A stretch of DNA of 64,000 nt from Punica granatum (GCF_007655135.1 NC_045127.1:40683538-40747537), one strand, 5' to 3'. Counted from the stretch's first letter, positions 1 to 11,829 are shown. Program-made: numbers and translations. The notes: a model not told the origin generated them from the letters alone.

Positions 1-2150
1 CGCGGGCAGACGTTCGGCGCGTCACGAGCGTATGCATGCATGCATGCACGCGGAAGAAATTGCGGGGCGCTCGGTGGGCGCACGGACACTAGCGGTGACG
101 GGAGCAGGAACTCCCGCGCGGTGACTGGCTCTGCACGAACGCGCGCACGGGCACGCGCACGGTGACGGACGCTCGGATGAGCGCGCGGGTTGGTGACAGG
201 TGCACAGTTCACCCGAGAGTGACGATTTCGCCCGAAATGCACTAATTGACCTGAAACAATAATTTAAAGACTTCAAATGGAAAAACTAACTTCACCAATG
301 AACTCCATGGGTCCAAAATGAGTGGGATATGGAGTTTGGGAATTTTTGAAGTTAAGTCGGGATGATGAACATCGGCTTCCGACTTAAGAACTTCGGGTTT
401 GATCGATGTTTTCTTTTTTGTTTTTTCCAAAGCTGAAGCTTGCTGGTTCTTGGCTGCTATTAGCTATGGAGTTTGAGAGGTTTTCTAGAGGGAGAATGCT
501 TGGAGAGAGTGTGCAAGAGGAGAAGTGATTAGCTTATTCACTTTGGGGCTATTTATAGGCCAAGCTAATGACACAATTAGCAAAAGCAAGCACACTTAAG
601 CCTCTCATTAGCAAATTTCGGTTTGCCTAATGAGGATGAGGATGAATGTGAGCCAAGTATTCTTGATGAAGAAGAGTTAAAAACATTAAAGGCATGGAGG
701 TGAAGCTTGAGTGTTGAAGTGAATGACTAAGGATATTTTGAAGGCAAGAGTGCAAGAGAGCATGAAGAGGACGGCAAGGGCAAGTCATGGCTGCCCTTGG
801 GCAACCCGTGGGTCCCATGGCCAAAGAGGAGAAACCGGGAGAAAGCTCGGGTCTCGATTGGTCGCGCATTCGAAGTTCGTGGTTCGAATTGAACGTTGAA
901 TTGTCGATATACGCGAGAAAACGGATTAAATGAGCCCAAGATTAGCATTTTTCGTGGAGAAGTGCCTCGGGTCCATATGAGGCTCGGAAGCCGGTTTTGC
1001 TCATTATAAGTGACCAGAGCGAAGTTGTCCACTTCTGACAGCATATCTTGTGTCTGCATCTCACATTGGTCATTTTGACGTAAATTGTCAGACACCGTAA
1101 ACAATTGTCCCTTAAGCCAGTAATGCAAATATGGAGCCGGAGATGTCCTAGGAGGCCGAAACTGGATTTCTCATATTGCTTTCTGAGTTGCTTGGGTAAT
1201 CCGGAGATCACTGTGATATCTGTTTGTCGAGATTGGGCCTCTAAGGACATAAAAAGTGCATATGAGATCCTTAAAGCACTGCTCGGGGGGTCTAGATGAG
1301 TTGTGTGATTTATTCCGACAATTCCACATTGAGCCTTGAGAAGGCTAGCACTGTGTAAGGTAGGCATCCGGCGTCAAGTTTCCCTAAAGAGGACCTCCGG
1401 ATATGGATTTCCACTGAAAATGGCCTTTTGTGCTCCTCAGAGGTTACTCAGGAAACCGAAAAGGGTTTTGCTGTCTGTTTTGCCCAATTGCAAATGTCCG
1501 CTGGAGTTTTCAGGGCAATGCAGTATGAATTTCGTTTGCCGTAATTCCGTCAGACCCGTCTCCAGTTATGCATTTCCGAAGAGTGGCATGCCCGTTTTGT
1601 CACTCGGAAGTCATTTGAAGTGTCTGTGTGGCTTCCAAGAGATAATCCGAAGCACTGCTCATGCTCTGTATGCTTGTGGGACATGGCCGCATTTGATATT
1701 TGGAATTAACTTTTCTCCGAAAAACCGGCATTTTTGGATTTCCACTGAAAAGTTGTCTGTATACAGAAAGTTGTTCTGTATAGAGCAGATGATTTGCAAA
1801 ATGCCTTTGGGGACATTTTTCATCTGTTTGGCATTGGAGTGGATTTTTGGAGTCCAATATTGGCTATCTTCCGATGATCGAGCGAACAATCGAAAAATAG
1901 TTACTTCCGTGTGATGTACTGAAAATGTCGGTTTTGGACATTGTTGAGCTCTCTAGTCACTCTATTGCTCCTTGATGACTCCTGGAGTCCTTCTGTCATA
2001 TGCATGTGTCATTTGGTCGATTTCGCCGACTTGAGGATGAATAGTAATTTCTTGCTCTGCCGAGCCGTTTTCTGTATTCTGCTCAAGTCGTGGCTTGGAT
2101 CATTGCTAATAACGTAATTTGAATCGGTGAGCCAAAATGGGGTGCTGACA
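1..2150 (-). mobile_element. Long LTR (family Q/P/R/O), 5' part, runs off left edge
   Basis: Read on the minus strand, the sequence begins at 2150 with TGTCAGCACCCCATTTTGG, the same start as the LTRs at 11645 (minus) and 61309 (plus). It shares further segments with 38136-43410 and 61309-64000, for example the block at 840-915 that recurs at 42108-42180 and, inverted, near 62390. It contains no credible coding region; the open frames on both strands are low-complexity or antisense and have no family resemblance. The LTR interrupts a gypsy RT fragment at 2151, where the flanking bases are TGCCC. The other end lies outside the window, so solo LTR and full element cannot be told apart. Confidence 0.8.
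549..558 (-). promoter_or_regulatory. TATA box of LTR Q
   Basis: Reverse complement reads CCTATAAATAG. It is followed about 35 bases downstream by a pyrimidine-rich stretch with CCTCTTGCACACTCTCTCC. The same TATA plus pyrimidine-patch arrangement occurs in the related LTRs at 31846, 41819 (minus) and 62732, which supports it being the element's core promoter. Confidence 0.6.
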
Positions 2151-2543
2151 TGCCCCCTCAATCCACTTGAATTTGCCTCCCTTTATGCAGTCAGTTAAGG
2201 AAACCATAATACTGCTGAAATGAGGAATAAACCGCCTGTAGAAGGAGGCTAACCCGTGGAAGCTTCTGACTTCAGTAATGCTCGTGGGTCTAGGCCACCG
2301 CCTGACTGCCTCGACCTTGGACGAGTCAACCCTCAAACCATCAGCAGCGACAACATAACCAAGAAAAATAACTTCTGAACTCATAAAAACACATTTCTTC
2401 AACGCCGCATATAGTTTCTCGCGTCGAATGACAGAGAGGACTTCTCGCAAGTGGGCCAGGTGTTGCTCGGGGTCGGCGCTATAGATCAAGATATCATCAA
2501 AATACACAACCACACACCAACCAAAGAAAGGCAGCAGAATCTG
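2151..2543 (-). pseudogene. Ty3/gypsy reverse transcriptase fragment fused to a primer-binding site
   Basis: On the minus strand this encodes part of a gypsy RT palm and connection region: [11 protein letters not shown] (the YxDD catalytic motif is intact), then [10 protein letters not shown] and [14 protein letters not shown]. It is nearly the same as 48215-48600 of the full element at 45485-50477. Directly upstream, with no gag, protease or N-terminal RT in between, lies the primer-binding site at 2544-2555. About 2.27 kb is therefore missing relative to that element. The frame stays open from the LTR through the RT, giving a chimeric reading frame of about 200 codons (2702-2106), most likely by chance. 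The downstream end is cut by the insertion of LTR Q at 2150. Confidence 0.85.
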
Positions 2544-2555
2544 GCTTTGATACCA
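2544..2555 (-). other. Primer-binding site (tRNA-Met type)
   Basis: Reverse complement TGGTATCAAAGC, two bases after the LTR end GCTGCGTCA. It resembles the initiator-Met primer site TGGTATCAGAGC common in plant retroelements, and is identical to the site at 45936-45947. Confidence 0.8.
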
Positions 2556-2557
2556 AC

Positions 2558-2880
2558 TGACGCAGCGTACAACGCGAGTAACCGTCATAGACCCGTTGAT
2601 TCGCGCACGAATATCGGAACTACGACCTTCTATACCCGTTGATTCTACGAATACCAGGAAATAGGCATCAAACTCGAATCGATCCGAGATTGGACAAAGC
2701 ACGAAAGCTCTGAATTTTATTGATAATCCAAAAGACGACTCCTTCAGCCCTAGGGCTTACACAAAACTTAAATAGGGTTTAAGAAAACCTAAATTGCATA
2801 AAAAGAACTAAACTTTCCTAAAATTGCAAAAACACCCTATGATCTTTCTACGAAAAATTAAAGGATTGAAATTGCTAATG
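2558..2880 (-). mobile_element. LTR remnant of short-LTR gypsy family
   Basis: Minus-strand copy of the 3' part of the LTR at 45485-45933, ending GCTGCGTCA at 2558. The match is clear down to about 2840 and degenerates after that. The start of this LTR is not recognisable. Confidence 0.8.
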
Positions 2881-2960
2881 ATGGTTTGTTATAGTAATTG
2901 AAGGATGAAACCTCAATCTCCACAATTGAAATTAACCTATCGAAATTCAGTCATTTTAAG

Positions 2961-3192
2961 AGGCAATAGAAATGTGAGGGCCCCTAGATTGGAATATAAG
3001 AAGCGTGAAAGATTATCGAAGAAAGATATGAGAGCGTAAGTCTTTGGCATATGGTGCAAGGTGAAAACTATAATAACTGAAAATTAACATTGAAAGGCAA
3101 ATAGAAATGTGAGAGCCCCTAGATTGAAATATAAGAAGCATGAATGATTATCGAAGAAAGGTATGAGAGCGTAAGTCTTTGGCATATGGTTG
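2961..3192. repeat. Two-copy tandem duplication, period about 134 bp
   Basis: The block that begins AGGCAATAGAAATGTGAG at 2961 repeats from 3095, and both copies end with GTAAGTCTTTGGCATATGG. A piece near the join (GGTGAAAACTAT followed by TTAACATTGA and AGGCAAAT) resembles 53796-53840, so it belongs to a dispersed repeat. Confidence 0.85.
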
Positions 3193-3560
3193 ATAAAGGC
3201 ATATTATACTAATATTTTATTGTGTAATTCATATTAAATTATTATTAATTTTATCGAAATTATAAGAAGTTGGTGCTTAATTATATGTAGTTTGATATTG
3301 TAGGTCTTTGAGGACTTAGATGGAATTACGAGCAATATTGAGGAGTTTTGCACAATTTGAAGCCAACCTATATCTTTCGAAAATCTTTCTTTGTTTTGGA
3401 TAAAAACACTCCTTACGACAAGATTGTGAGGACCCCTTTTTTAGCTATCTTTTACCATTCTTTTAACATAGAGAGTCCTTGAGAGAGTCTTGTTCTTGAG
3501 CCGTTACCTTTATCAATTGATTGGAAGCAAAACATTGTGGAAGATACTACTCCTTGAAGG
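3193..3560 (+). mobile_element. 5' LTR of Athila-like element, left piece
   Basis: AT-rich sequence whose style matches Athila-type LTRs (for example TAGGTCTTTGAGGACTTAGA). It continues in register across the solo LTR insertion into 25226. The insertion point is proven by GAAGG at 3556-3560 and again at 25221-25225. The left boundary is a guess; the LTR could begin anywhere from about 2880 to 3300. Confidence 0.5.
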
Positions 3561-5504
3561 TGTCAGAACCCCATTTTGGTCCACCGGCTCTAGGACAGGA
3601 CATCAGCAAGGCTCTCGATTAGGACTCCAGAACTCTAATAAAAAATGGCGAGGACAACATATGGAATTTTGTGGTTGGTCCCGAAGAGTAAGACACGAAT
3701 TATCAACATTCAAACCAAAGGCAGTGGACAAAGAGGAACTCACATCTCTGTATCGTATTCTTTGGTGAGTACGACTACCTTCATGGATCCCAGAGCCAAG
3801 TTCGGTATTTTTAGATCAAAATTTGGTGAGTCAGGGACATTTCAACACAAAAATCACATCAAGAGCCTATTCGAGCAAAGAGATAAAATCCGTGGGAACT
3901 GGGGTGCCCAAATAGTGAATACAGCAGCTTGTGCATGGGATTTGACACATCATATCATGATCAATCTTGAAATCTAAAAGGGCGACTCTCATATGCTTGA
4001 ACTAAAAAATCGAGTTAGGTTCAATTTGATGGGTCGCTCATCCCAAGATTCAACACGAAAAAAGAGTTACGAATTTTTGAGCGCACCATGCCTGAAACTG
4101 CTAAATTGGGACAGACTTTGCCAATCGAGGAAGAAAATCCATAAAAAATTCAATTCTTCGTATTTTCAAGCATGGCCAGCATCTTTGGATTCCCAATTCA
4201 CCAAAGATTTAGAAAATCAAGAAAAATGGGACATGTTTTATGCTAGATTAGTACAGAATTAAAGGTTTCCTCACAGATCAGGACCAAATTTCCCGGTTTT
4301 GGCCAGCTGTTGAAGAAAAATTTCTTCGAGCACTTCCCGAGGTCAAACGAACTTCAAATTTAATGAGGATGTGCCTAACTCGTGTAAGACTCAAGGAAAA
4401 ATACCAGAGAGACCAAAAGGCTCATGAGAAGTTCAGAAAAATTTCGAATGTTCAGGTCATCCCCAGGAACCACTGGTCAGAGCTCTATTCCTTCTGCTTC
4501 AGCTGAACAAGATTGAGTACAAGCAATCCTTTCCCCTCTTTCTCTTCTCCCACACGCCATCTTCTTTCCCCGGGCAGCATTAGTCTGTCGCCATCATTAC
4601 CTGCTCTCTCTTCTCTTCCTCCTCTCAATAGCTCCCTTCTCTCTGTAGCATGCCCCTCTGCTTCCACCGACTCGCCTGCAATCTACAACAACTAACTCCT
4701 CCTAACCAATAGCAACAGTCCGTGACCTCTGTAGCTAATCCCTATCACAAAACTTCACTTACCGCCACCTTCCATCTCTTGGCCATACATCAGCCCCTCC
4801 CTTCTCACTGAATGCAACAGTTGTTGCGTTCTACTTCCTTGTGACTGAGCCCCGAAGCTAAGTGATCTCTCCCTCCCTCTCTTTCTTTCCACCTCTGTGT
4901 TTATGTCTCTCTTTCTAACTGGACTCTCCATCATTATCTCCATCTAGACGTCTTTGTTTGTCACAAAGCCTTTGTCTTCGTATCAGTTGCTTTCCCTTTT
5001 GCAGCCCGAACTTGATGGTGTTGTTACGAGATTCCCCTGCCCGTTCCTACTACTAGGCCCCCCACTGCTTCCTGCTGCTTCGAACAACTACTTCCATGAG
5101 GTTCGAGTGTCTGCCATCGGCGGTTCCTTGAGCTCCAGAGCTGTTACTCCTTCCCTAAGCCTTCCCTGAGCCCCCTGAGCTGCTACCATTGTTACTCAAC
5201 CCTTCTCCGAGCTAAGCCTCCTGCTTTTACTCTTTTCTCATTTTCTTTCTTTGTTGTTTGTCTCCCTTTTTCTTTTCTTGTTGCTTTATGTTTGTCGTTT
5301 CTGTGTTTTTTCAGCTATGGGGAGCCCTTTGAAAGCACGTTCCCATCACCGTTCGTGGATGACTCGAAACCTCACGCATTGCCTCTTGACAATAGCTCGG
5401 AAAGGTACAAAATTCTCGACCTTAACGGCATGTCTAGGATTCCACTTGATGTGTTTGTGGGATAATTCGGCGAATGAGTGGAAAAGTGGGTCTCACAAAC
5501 CATG

Positions 5505-6040
5505 ATGATGTCCAGGACTATTCTAAACTCGGGTGTAGGAACTTTTCAATCTGTCTCACTTCAGTCCCTAAGACTTTTTCCACTTTTTCCAAATCAGCCC
5601 TAAACTTTCAGATCTGTTTCAATCAAACCCTGAGCTGTTTTAAAAATTTTCAGTTCAGCCACTGTACTTTTTAGACGATTCAGATCGGTCCATAAAGCTT
5701 TTCAATCTGTTTCAGTTCAGTCCTTGCGACTCTTTTCACTTTTTTCAGATTAGTCAGAAACTTTTAGATCTGTTTCAACTGAACCTAAGGCTATTTTCAG
5801 CATTTTCAATTCAGCCACAGAACTTTCTAGGTAATTCAGATAAGTCCATAGAACTTTTCACCTATTTTCAGTTCAGTCCCTGACGTTCTTAATAAATCAA
5901 GAATGGCCCCTAGCCGACATTTCACATTTTCAAAGTTGTCCCTAACTTTTTGAGCTGTTCCAAATCAGTCCCTGGGATTTTAGCCGAATTTTCAAATCAG
6001 CCCCAGTTCTTTTGAAATTATTCAATTCAATCCTTGAACA
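5505..6040 (+). repeat. Degenerate tandem repeats within LTR N
   Basis: Many diverged units of about 35-50 bp of the type TTTCAGTTCAGTCCCTGA, with phrases such as AGATCTGTTTCAA recurring. It is the inverted equivalent of 8640-9640. Confidence 0.75.
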
Positions 6041-6175
6041 TTTTTTAAGTAAAATAAAATAATAAGGACTTCCAACCCGCCCTATTTGAGTCACCGATCG
6101 ACGATATGCGCGTTCTTTTAATATGTTATTGTCTTGATTATTATGCGTATGTGACATGGCGATGCGTGTTTTTTA

Positions 6176-6355
6176 CAGTGCGTTTGATTTCCCCAGTTTT
6201 GTTGTGTAGTGTATTGGGTAGTATATGTGATTATATATTGAATAATATATGGGGTCCATCAGTTTGACTTTGAAAAAGTATGTTTTGTTGTGTAGTGTAT
6301 TGAGTTAAAGTTAAAGTTAAAATTTTAAACCGCGACTCTGAAACCAAATAGAGCG
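6176..6355. mobile_element. 180-bp MITE (Tourist/PIF-Harbinger style) with TTA target duplication
   Basis: Absent from the otherwise colinear copy at 18551-19640, where the site reads TTTTTTATGTTTTCCC near 18990-19005. Here the same site is split, with TTA at 6173-6175 and 6356-6358. The ends are imperfect inverted repeats: left CAGTGCGTTTGATTTC, right end reversed CGCTCTATTTGGTTTC. A 3-bp TTA duplication is typical of PIF/Harbinger MITEs. There is no coding capacity. Confidence 0.8.
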
Positions 6356-7004
6356 TTATATTTTCCCGTTCCATGAGTCGATACTGTTTTATCGATTCTG
6401 TTAATATTGTGTCTGTGTATGCTTACATGCTTGCATGCATTTTCTTGCAATCATGGCAGTACCGGCTTTGTAAAATATGTGTTACAATCGAGACTGATAT
6501 ATGATTGCATGCAACCGTACTATTTGTTTGGTATTGGTCGAGTGATAAATTATATGTTAAGATATTAGTTTTAATTAATGGGCATGAATTTGGGTATCGG
6601 TGACTATTTCGGGCCCACGAGGGTCCAAGAGTGCATCGGCTATCATTGACCGGACATTCTTGGCCTTCGGGGACCCGTGTTGGTCTTCGAGCCACAAATT
6701 GCTTCATAAAACCGTAGTATCCAAGGCGTAGGACGGTAATCACTAAAAGAATTTCGTATACGGGGAAAGGGACGTGTAACTCAATTAAATAAATTACTCG
6801 ACTTTAAGCAAAGTGCATGAATTAATAAATTACCGGTAATCGTGTCGATAGAGCGGGTTCTTCTGTCAGAAAATGAAAAATTCGACTAATTGTGCACTCG
6901 GCCTAATCAAACATAGGCAAATAGGCAAAAAGGGATAGGTTTTAGATTTTCAGGTGAAAACACAAGCTCTTGGCCTAATTTGTAAAAAAATCGCATTGTC
7001 AAGC

Positions 7005-10000
7005 TGTGCGGACCCGAATTTGCATCTCGTCGAGGCCCGCATGCGTGCGCTATCACATGGCTTGGGAGTGTCCATCTTCCCGTGGGAACGTGTGATGGTC
7101 ACGCGTGAGAAGTAGTCGGCACTTGCCATTTTACGACCCAAAAGTCGAGGGTCGGCAAGTTACCCTAGCCTAGGGGTATGGGGTACACCTAGTTACTAAG
7201 GCATTGGTCTTGCGAAACCGAAAATTCTAGATCCGGGGATTCTATTACGTGCGGGTCAGTATTTGTCTAGGGTTTGCCGTTTTACTTCATTTACCGTGTG
7301 AACTAGGCTGCACACTCCTCGCCCGTTTTGACACTGTAACTTTGATGAAACGCTCAGACCGTATGCTCACCGACCGGGGTCTTTGCAATGAAAATACAGA
7401 AAAATGTCCTTACAATGTGTTCTCGAACAAATACAAAATACAGACGCGATACAGTACATGGACCCTGTCAGTTTACATTAGGCCTAATATTCCACTCGTG
7501 CTCGCTACGTAAATTTGAATGACCGAAATCGAAATTAAGGCAACGTGGGCTTAGAGAGCCAAGGGTCGGGGCCAACCGAACCAACGGATAACAGAAAGAG
7601 TCATTTAACTCTCATGATAGCCATAAAATCGGTCGAGCTCCCAGGTCATGTCCGACCACGCCTTACCTACCCAATCCGAGTCGTCTTCCACATAGACACT
7701 ACTAGGAGCGAAGTAGTAAGTCGAGGCAAGACCCGATTCCACACTCGAGTTGCACGCGCTCAGTGTGAATGGGCGTTGGACCCGTGATCGACGGATTTGG
7801 TGGCATTGGACCCTGTGCACAGCGTATCCTATGGGTTCGGGCTTGAACCGCGATAAAACAGATAGAAACAGATAAAAACAGACAAAAATAAATAATAATT
7901 AAAAGCAAGTGAATACAGACAAGTCATATTTTTAAGGCCGTGTTTACGTGGTTAGCCATTTATGAACCATGATTGTTTGGTAGACAATTTCCAAGCCTAA
8001 ACAGATGAAAATACATGTTTGTGTACGGTGCTAATTCGACTAAAAATTTGTGGGTCTGTTTTAGATCATTTTTCATGGTGATAATGCGGTTTTTACTGAT
8101 TGTGCCAAGAACATGTTTTTCACTTGAAAACCCGAAGCCTAACATCTTTTGCCTATTTGCCCACATTTGGTTATGCCGAGTGTATGATTAGTCTAATTTC
8201 ACGTTTTATTCAACAGATAAACCCAATCTAAAAACAATCGACGCGATTATCGGTTATTTATCATTCATGCACTTTGCTTAAAGCCGAATGATTTATTTAG
8301 CCAAATTACACGTCCATTTTTCGATATGTGAAATTCTTTTAATGATTATTGTCCTATGTCTTGGGTACTATGGTTTTGTAAATTGACTTGTGACACGAAA
8401 ACCGAGACGGGTCTCCGAAGACCAAGAATATTCGGTCGATGATGGCCGAAATACTCTTGTATCCACGTGGGCCCGAGACAGTCATTGATACACAAATCTA
8501 TGCATATTATTTAAAATTAATGTGTTTAACCTACAATTTATCAACTGATTAAAGCCAAACAGACAAAGTAGGGCTGCACACAATCATATATTACTCACAA
8601 TTACAATACGCATTTCACAAATTTGTTCGAGGACCGAATTAGAACAATTTCAAAAGGATCAGGCTTATTTGAAAATTCGGTCAAAATTCTAGGGACTAAA
8701 CTAAAACAGATTGAAAAGTTCCTTGGGATGGTTGAAAAATTCTGGAAAATTCAGGGACTGATCGAAAAATGTTACAAATAGCTCAGGACTCATTTGAAAC
8801 GAATTTAGAAATTCAGGGCTGATCTGAGAACTGAAAAATGTACCAAGGACTAAGCAGAGACAAATTGGAAAGTATTTGGGGATGATTGAAAAATTCTGGA
8901 AAATTCAGGGAGTGATTGGAAAATGCTAACAATGTCCCAGGACTTGTTTGAAACGGATTTGAAATCTTGGGGTGATTTGAAAAGTGAAAAATGTTCCACG
9001 GACTAAACTGAGACAGATTGGAAAGTTTCTCGGGATGATTGAAAAATTCTGGAAAATTCAGGGAGTGATCGGAAAATGTAAAAATGCCCCAGAACTTGTT
9101 TGAAACGAGTTTAAAAGCTTGGGGGTGATCTGAAAAGGCGAAAAATGCCACGGACTAACTGAGACAGAGGAAAAAGTTTCTCGGGATGATTTAAATTCTG
9201 GAAAAATTCAGGGAGTGATCGGAAAATGTAAAAATGCCCAGAACTTGTTTGAAACGAGTTTAAAAGCTTGGGGGTGATCTGAAAAGGCGAAAAATGCCCC
9301 AGGAACTGAACTGAGACAAATCAAAAAGTTTCCCAGACTGGTTTAAATTGTCTGAAAAATTCAGGACTGCATGGAAAATACTGGAACGGCCCGGGACTTA
9401 ACTGAAATGCATGAGAAAGTTCAGGACTGATTTGGAAAAAAGCGAAAAATGCTCCAGGGGCTGATCTGAGACAAATCAAAAAGTTTCCAAGGGTTATTAG
9501 AACCGTCTGAAAAGTTCAGTACCTGATCGAAAAATGCTAAAATGGGCCGGGACTTGTTTGAAACGCATTTGAAAGTTCGAGGCTGCTCTGAAAAGGAGAA
9601 AAACTCCCCAGGGACTGAACTGAGACAGATTGAAAAGTTTACAAAAAATGGGGTCGGAACAATCCCACTCATCCACACGATCCACAAACGTTCATTTCAA
9701 GTTGTCATCATCTGAACAAGCATCAACATACGAAAATGAAGCCTTAAGCATGTTACTAAGTCGAGATTCGTACCTAGCAAACCGAAGTAAGGAGGAGCTC
9801 GTGAAGCTTCGGTGTTCCTTCAATCCTAAGCTGAAATAAGAGAGAAAAAACAACAAGATGCAAGTTTGAGATGTAGTAAATTAAAGAAGGAAAATGGAGA
9901 GCCAAGGGAAACTTAGCTTCAGGGCTAATGATGAGGTAACGGCTTGGTGAAGAGCGGGCGGTAATATTAAAGCACGATCAGGTGAGGTAGCCATAGAAGC

Positions 10001-11645
10001 GTCTCACGGGAGAGAGTAAGCGTGCTGTCTGCGTGTGTTGAAGGAGTGGGAGGATGGTGAACTAGTGAGGAGAGGGAGAGAGAGGGCACGTGAGTTGTGA
10101 GCTGTGGTGAAAGGCTCGAGCTGAGGGAAAAATCAGAGGGACATTGCTGTCAGCTGAGGGAAAAAAAACTCGAGCTGAGGGAGTCGGTTGTTTTGGAAAA
10201 AAAATGACTTGGTTGCTGTGCTGTCTAGAGAAACCGAGGGAGAGCAGGTGAGGTCAGTTTTAGAGGGTGACCGGAGGTCTGTGGCTTTCCCGACCGAAAA
10301 GAAACAAGAAGGTCCAAAGCATCAACGAGCCAAAGATTGAGAGAGTGTCGGAGTTCTGAGGGTTTTTCAGCCGAGGGAAAAAAAGAAAGTGAGCTGAAGG
10401 ACATGAAAGAACAGGAAGGAGAGCCGCTGCTGAGGGTCCCCGACTGAAGGAGATGATGTGAGGGCTTTTTGCTGGGGGAGTCCCAGTGAGCTGTGAGCCT
10501 CGTCACTTTTTTTTTTTTCCCATTGTCCTGTAGGTTTCTTTTTCTTTCCTTCTCTATTTTCTTGTTTTTGTTTTTGCCCATGTCAATCCAATGGAGAAAG
10601 AGAGAGAGTCGTCGAGTTCTGAGAGTTACAGAAGAGGAGCAGCTATGGCGTGTGGGAGAAGAGGAAGAGGGGAAAGGGTTGCTTGTATTCAATTTGTTCA
10701 GCTGAAGCAGTGAGAACAGAACTGTGACCAGCAGTTCATGGGCTGACTTGAACATTCGAATTTTTCTTGAATTTCTCATGAACCTTTCGGTCTAGGTGAT
10801 ATTTTTCCTTGATCCCTACATGAGTTAGGCACCTCCTCGTAAAATTTGAAGATCGTTCGACTTTGGGAAGTACCCGAAATTTTTTTTCTCCAACAGATGG
10901 CCAAAACTAGGAGATTTGGTTCTGATCTGTGGGGAAATCTCCAATTCTGAATTAGTCTAGCCCAAAACGCGTCCCGTTTTTCTTAATTTTCTGAATCTTC
11001 AATGCATTGGGAATCCATTGACGTTGGCCGTACTTGAAAATACGAAGAATTGAAATTTTTATGGATTTTCTCCCACGAATGGCAGAATCTATCTCGGTTT
11101 AACAGTTTCGGGCATGGTGCGCTCAAAAATTCATAACTCTCTCTCCGTATAGAATCTTGGGATGAGTGACCCGTCAAATTGAACCTAACTCGATTTTCTC
11201 AAGGATATGAAATTCGCCCTTTTAGGTTCAGGATTGATCGTGATATGATGCGTCGAATCCCGTGCTCAAACTTCTGTATTCACTGTTTGGGCACCCTAGC
11301 TCCCACAAATTTGATCTCTCTGCTCGAATGGGCTCTCAATGTGATTTTTCTGTTGAAATGTCCCTGATTCATCGAATCTTGGTCTAGAAATACCGAACTT
11401 GGCTCTAGGATCCCTGAAGATAGTTGTTCTCACAGAAGAAAATGATATAGAGATGTGAGTTCTTTTTTGTCCACTACCTTCGGTTTGAATGTTGATAATT
11501 CGTATCTTACTCTTCGGGATCAACTGTGTGTGCCGCAAAATTTCACATGTTTCCCTTGCCATTTTTGTTAGAGTTCTGGAATCCTAGTCGGAAGCCTTGT
11601 TGATGTTTGGTCTTGGAGCCGGTGAACCAAAATGGGGTGCTGACA
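7005..11645 (-). mobile_element. 3' LTR of Tat/Ogre-like element M
   Basis: Minus-strand LTR of about 4.64 kb that starts TGTCAGCACCCCATTTTGG at 11645 and ends CCGCACA at 7005. A purine-rich tract precedes it on the minus strand (11646-11660), as expected for a 3' LTR. Very close copies are 19641-24101 (whole LTR) and 18036-18550 (last part). Its terminal 490 bp is the most conserved portion and recurs, in one orientation or the other, at 24720-25220, 35100-35475 and 38165-38500. Long open frames within it (for example 10779-10225 and 9151-8813, minus) come from low-complexity or tandem repeats. Confidence 0.85.
8640..9640 (-). repeat. LTR-internal tandem repeats, higher-order period about 154 bp
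   Basis: Short variants of GGGACTGAACTGAGACAGATT, GATTGAAAAATTCTGG and TTGAAACGAGTTTGAAAG alternate. The phrase GGGATGATTGAAAAATTCTG recurs near 8879, 9033 and 9183. The matching block in the other LTR copy is 21300-22165, which has one higher-order unit fewer. A minus-strand frame (9151-8813) reads as a repeated peptide, a by-product of the array. Confidence 0.8.
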
Positions 11646-11660
11646 ACTTGCCCTTCTTTG
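11646..11660 (-). other. Polypurine tract of element M
   Basis: Reverse complement AAAGAAGGGCAAGT lies immediately before the LTR start TGTCAGC. Its position and purine content fit a plus-strand priming site. Confidence 0.65.
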
Positions 11661-11829
11661 GTTGCATGCTCGGATAGAGGGTGTAGTCAAAGACTATGAG
11701 AAGCATCCCATTTGGTCCCGGTGACCATCACGGCATCTCCAGTGGAGATTCTCTACTGACCGTTCCCTCTTCTCCTCTTCGAACATGTTGGGATGTCGTG
11801 CTTAGAGTAAATGTGCTCGCGTAAAGAGG

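Larger units (their letters stand above)
3561..7001 (+). mobile_element. Solo LTR N, left part (Tat/Ogre-like)
   Basis: Starts TGTCAGAACCCCATTTTGG directly after GAAGG. The order of segments is the inverse of the minus-strand LTR 11645-7005: 3561-4500 matches 11645-10730, 4505-5330 matches about 10700-9900, and 5505-6040 matches 9640-8640. The segment 6590-6990 matches 8480-8100. The sequence breaks off at CGCATTGTC (7000) and resumes at 24102. Joined length is about 4.56 kb, equal to the LTR of the element inserted in it. No primer site follows its end at 25220, so it is a solo LTR. Open frames inside it are not genes. Confidence 0.85.

Noticed and set aside
1336..1914. 192-codon plus-strand open frame
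   Set aside because: It lies antisense inside LTR Q, has no domain and is not conserved in the sister LTRs.
2106..2702. A real LTR-RT fusion gene
   Set aside because: The frame starts inside the LTR and runs through the primer site; nothing indicates expression, and the other LTR copy shows the LTR part opening by chance (45789-46010).
10225..10779. 184-codon minus-strand open frame in the LTR of M
   Set aside because: Low-complexity Ser/Leu/Lys-rich translation of a purine-rich LTR segment, broken in the copy at 22893-23231.
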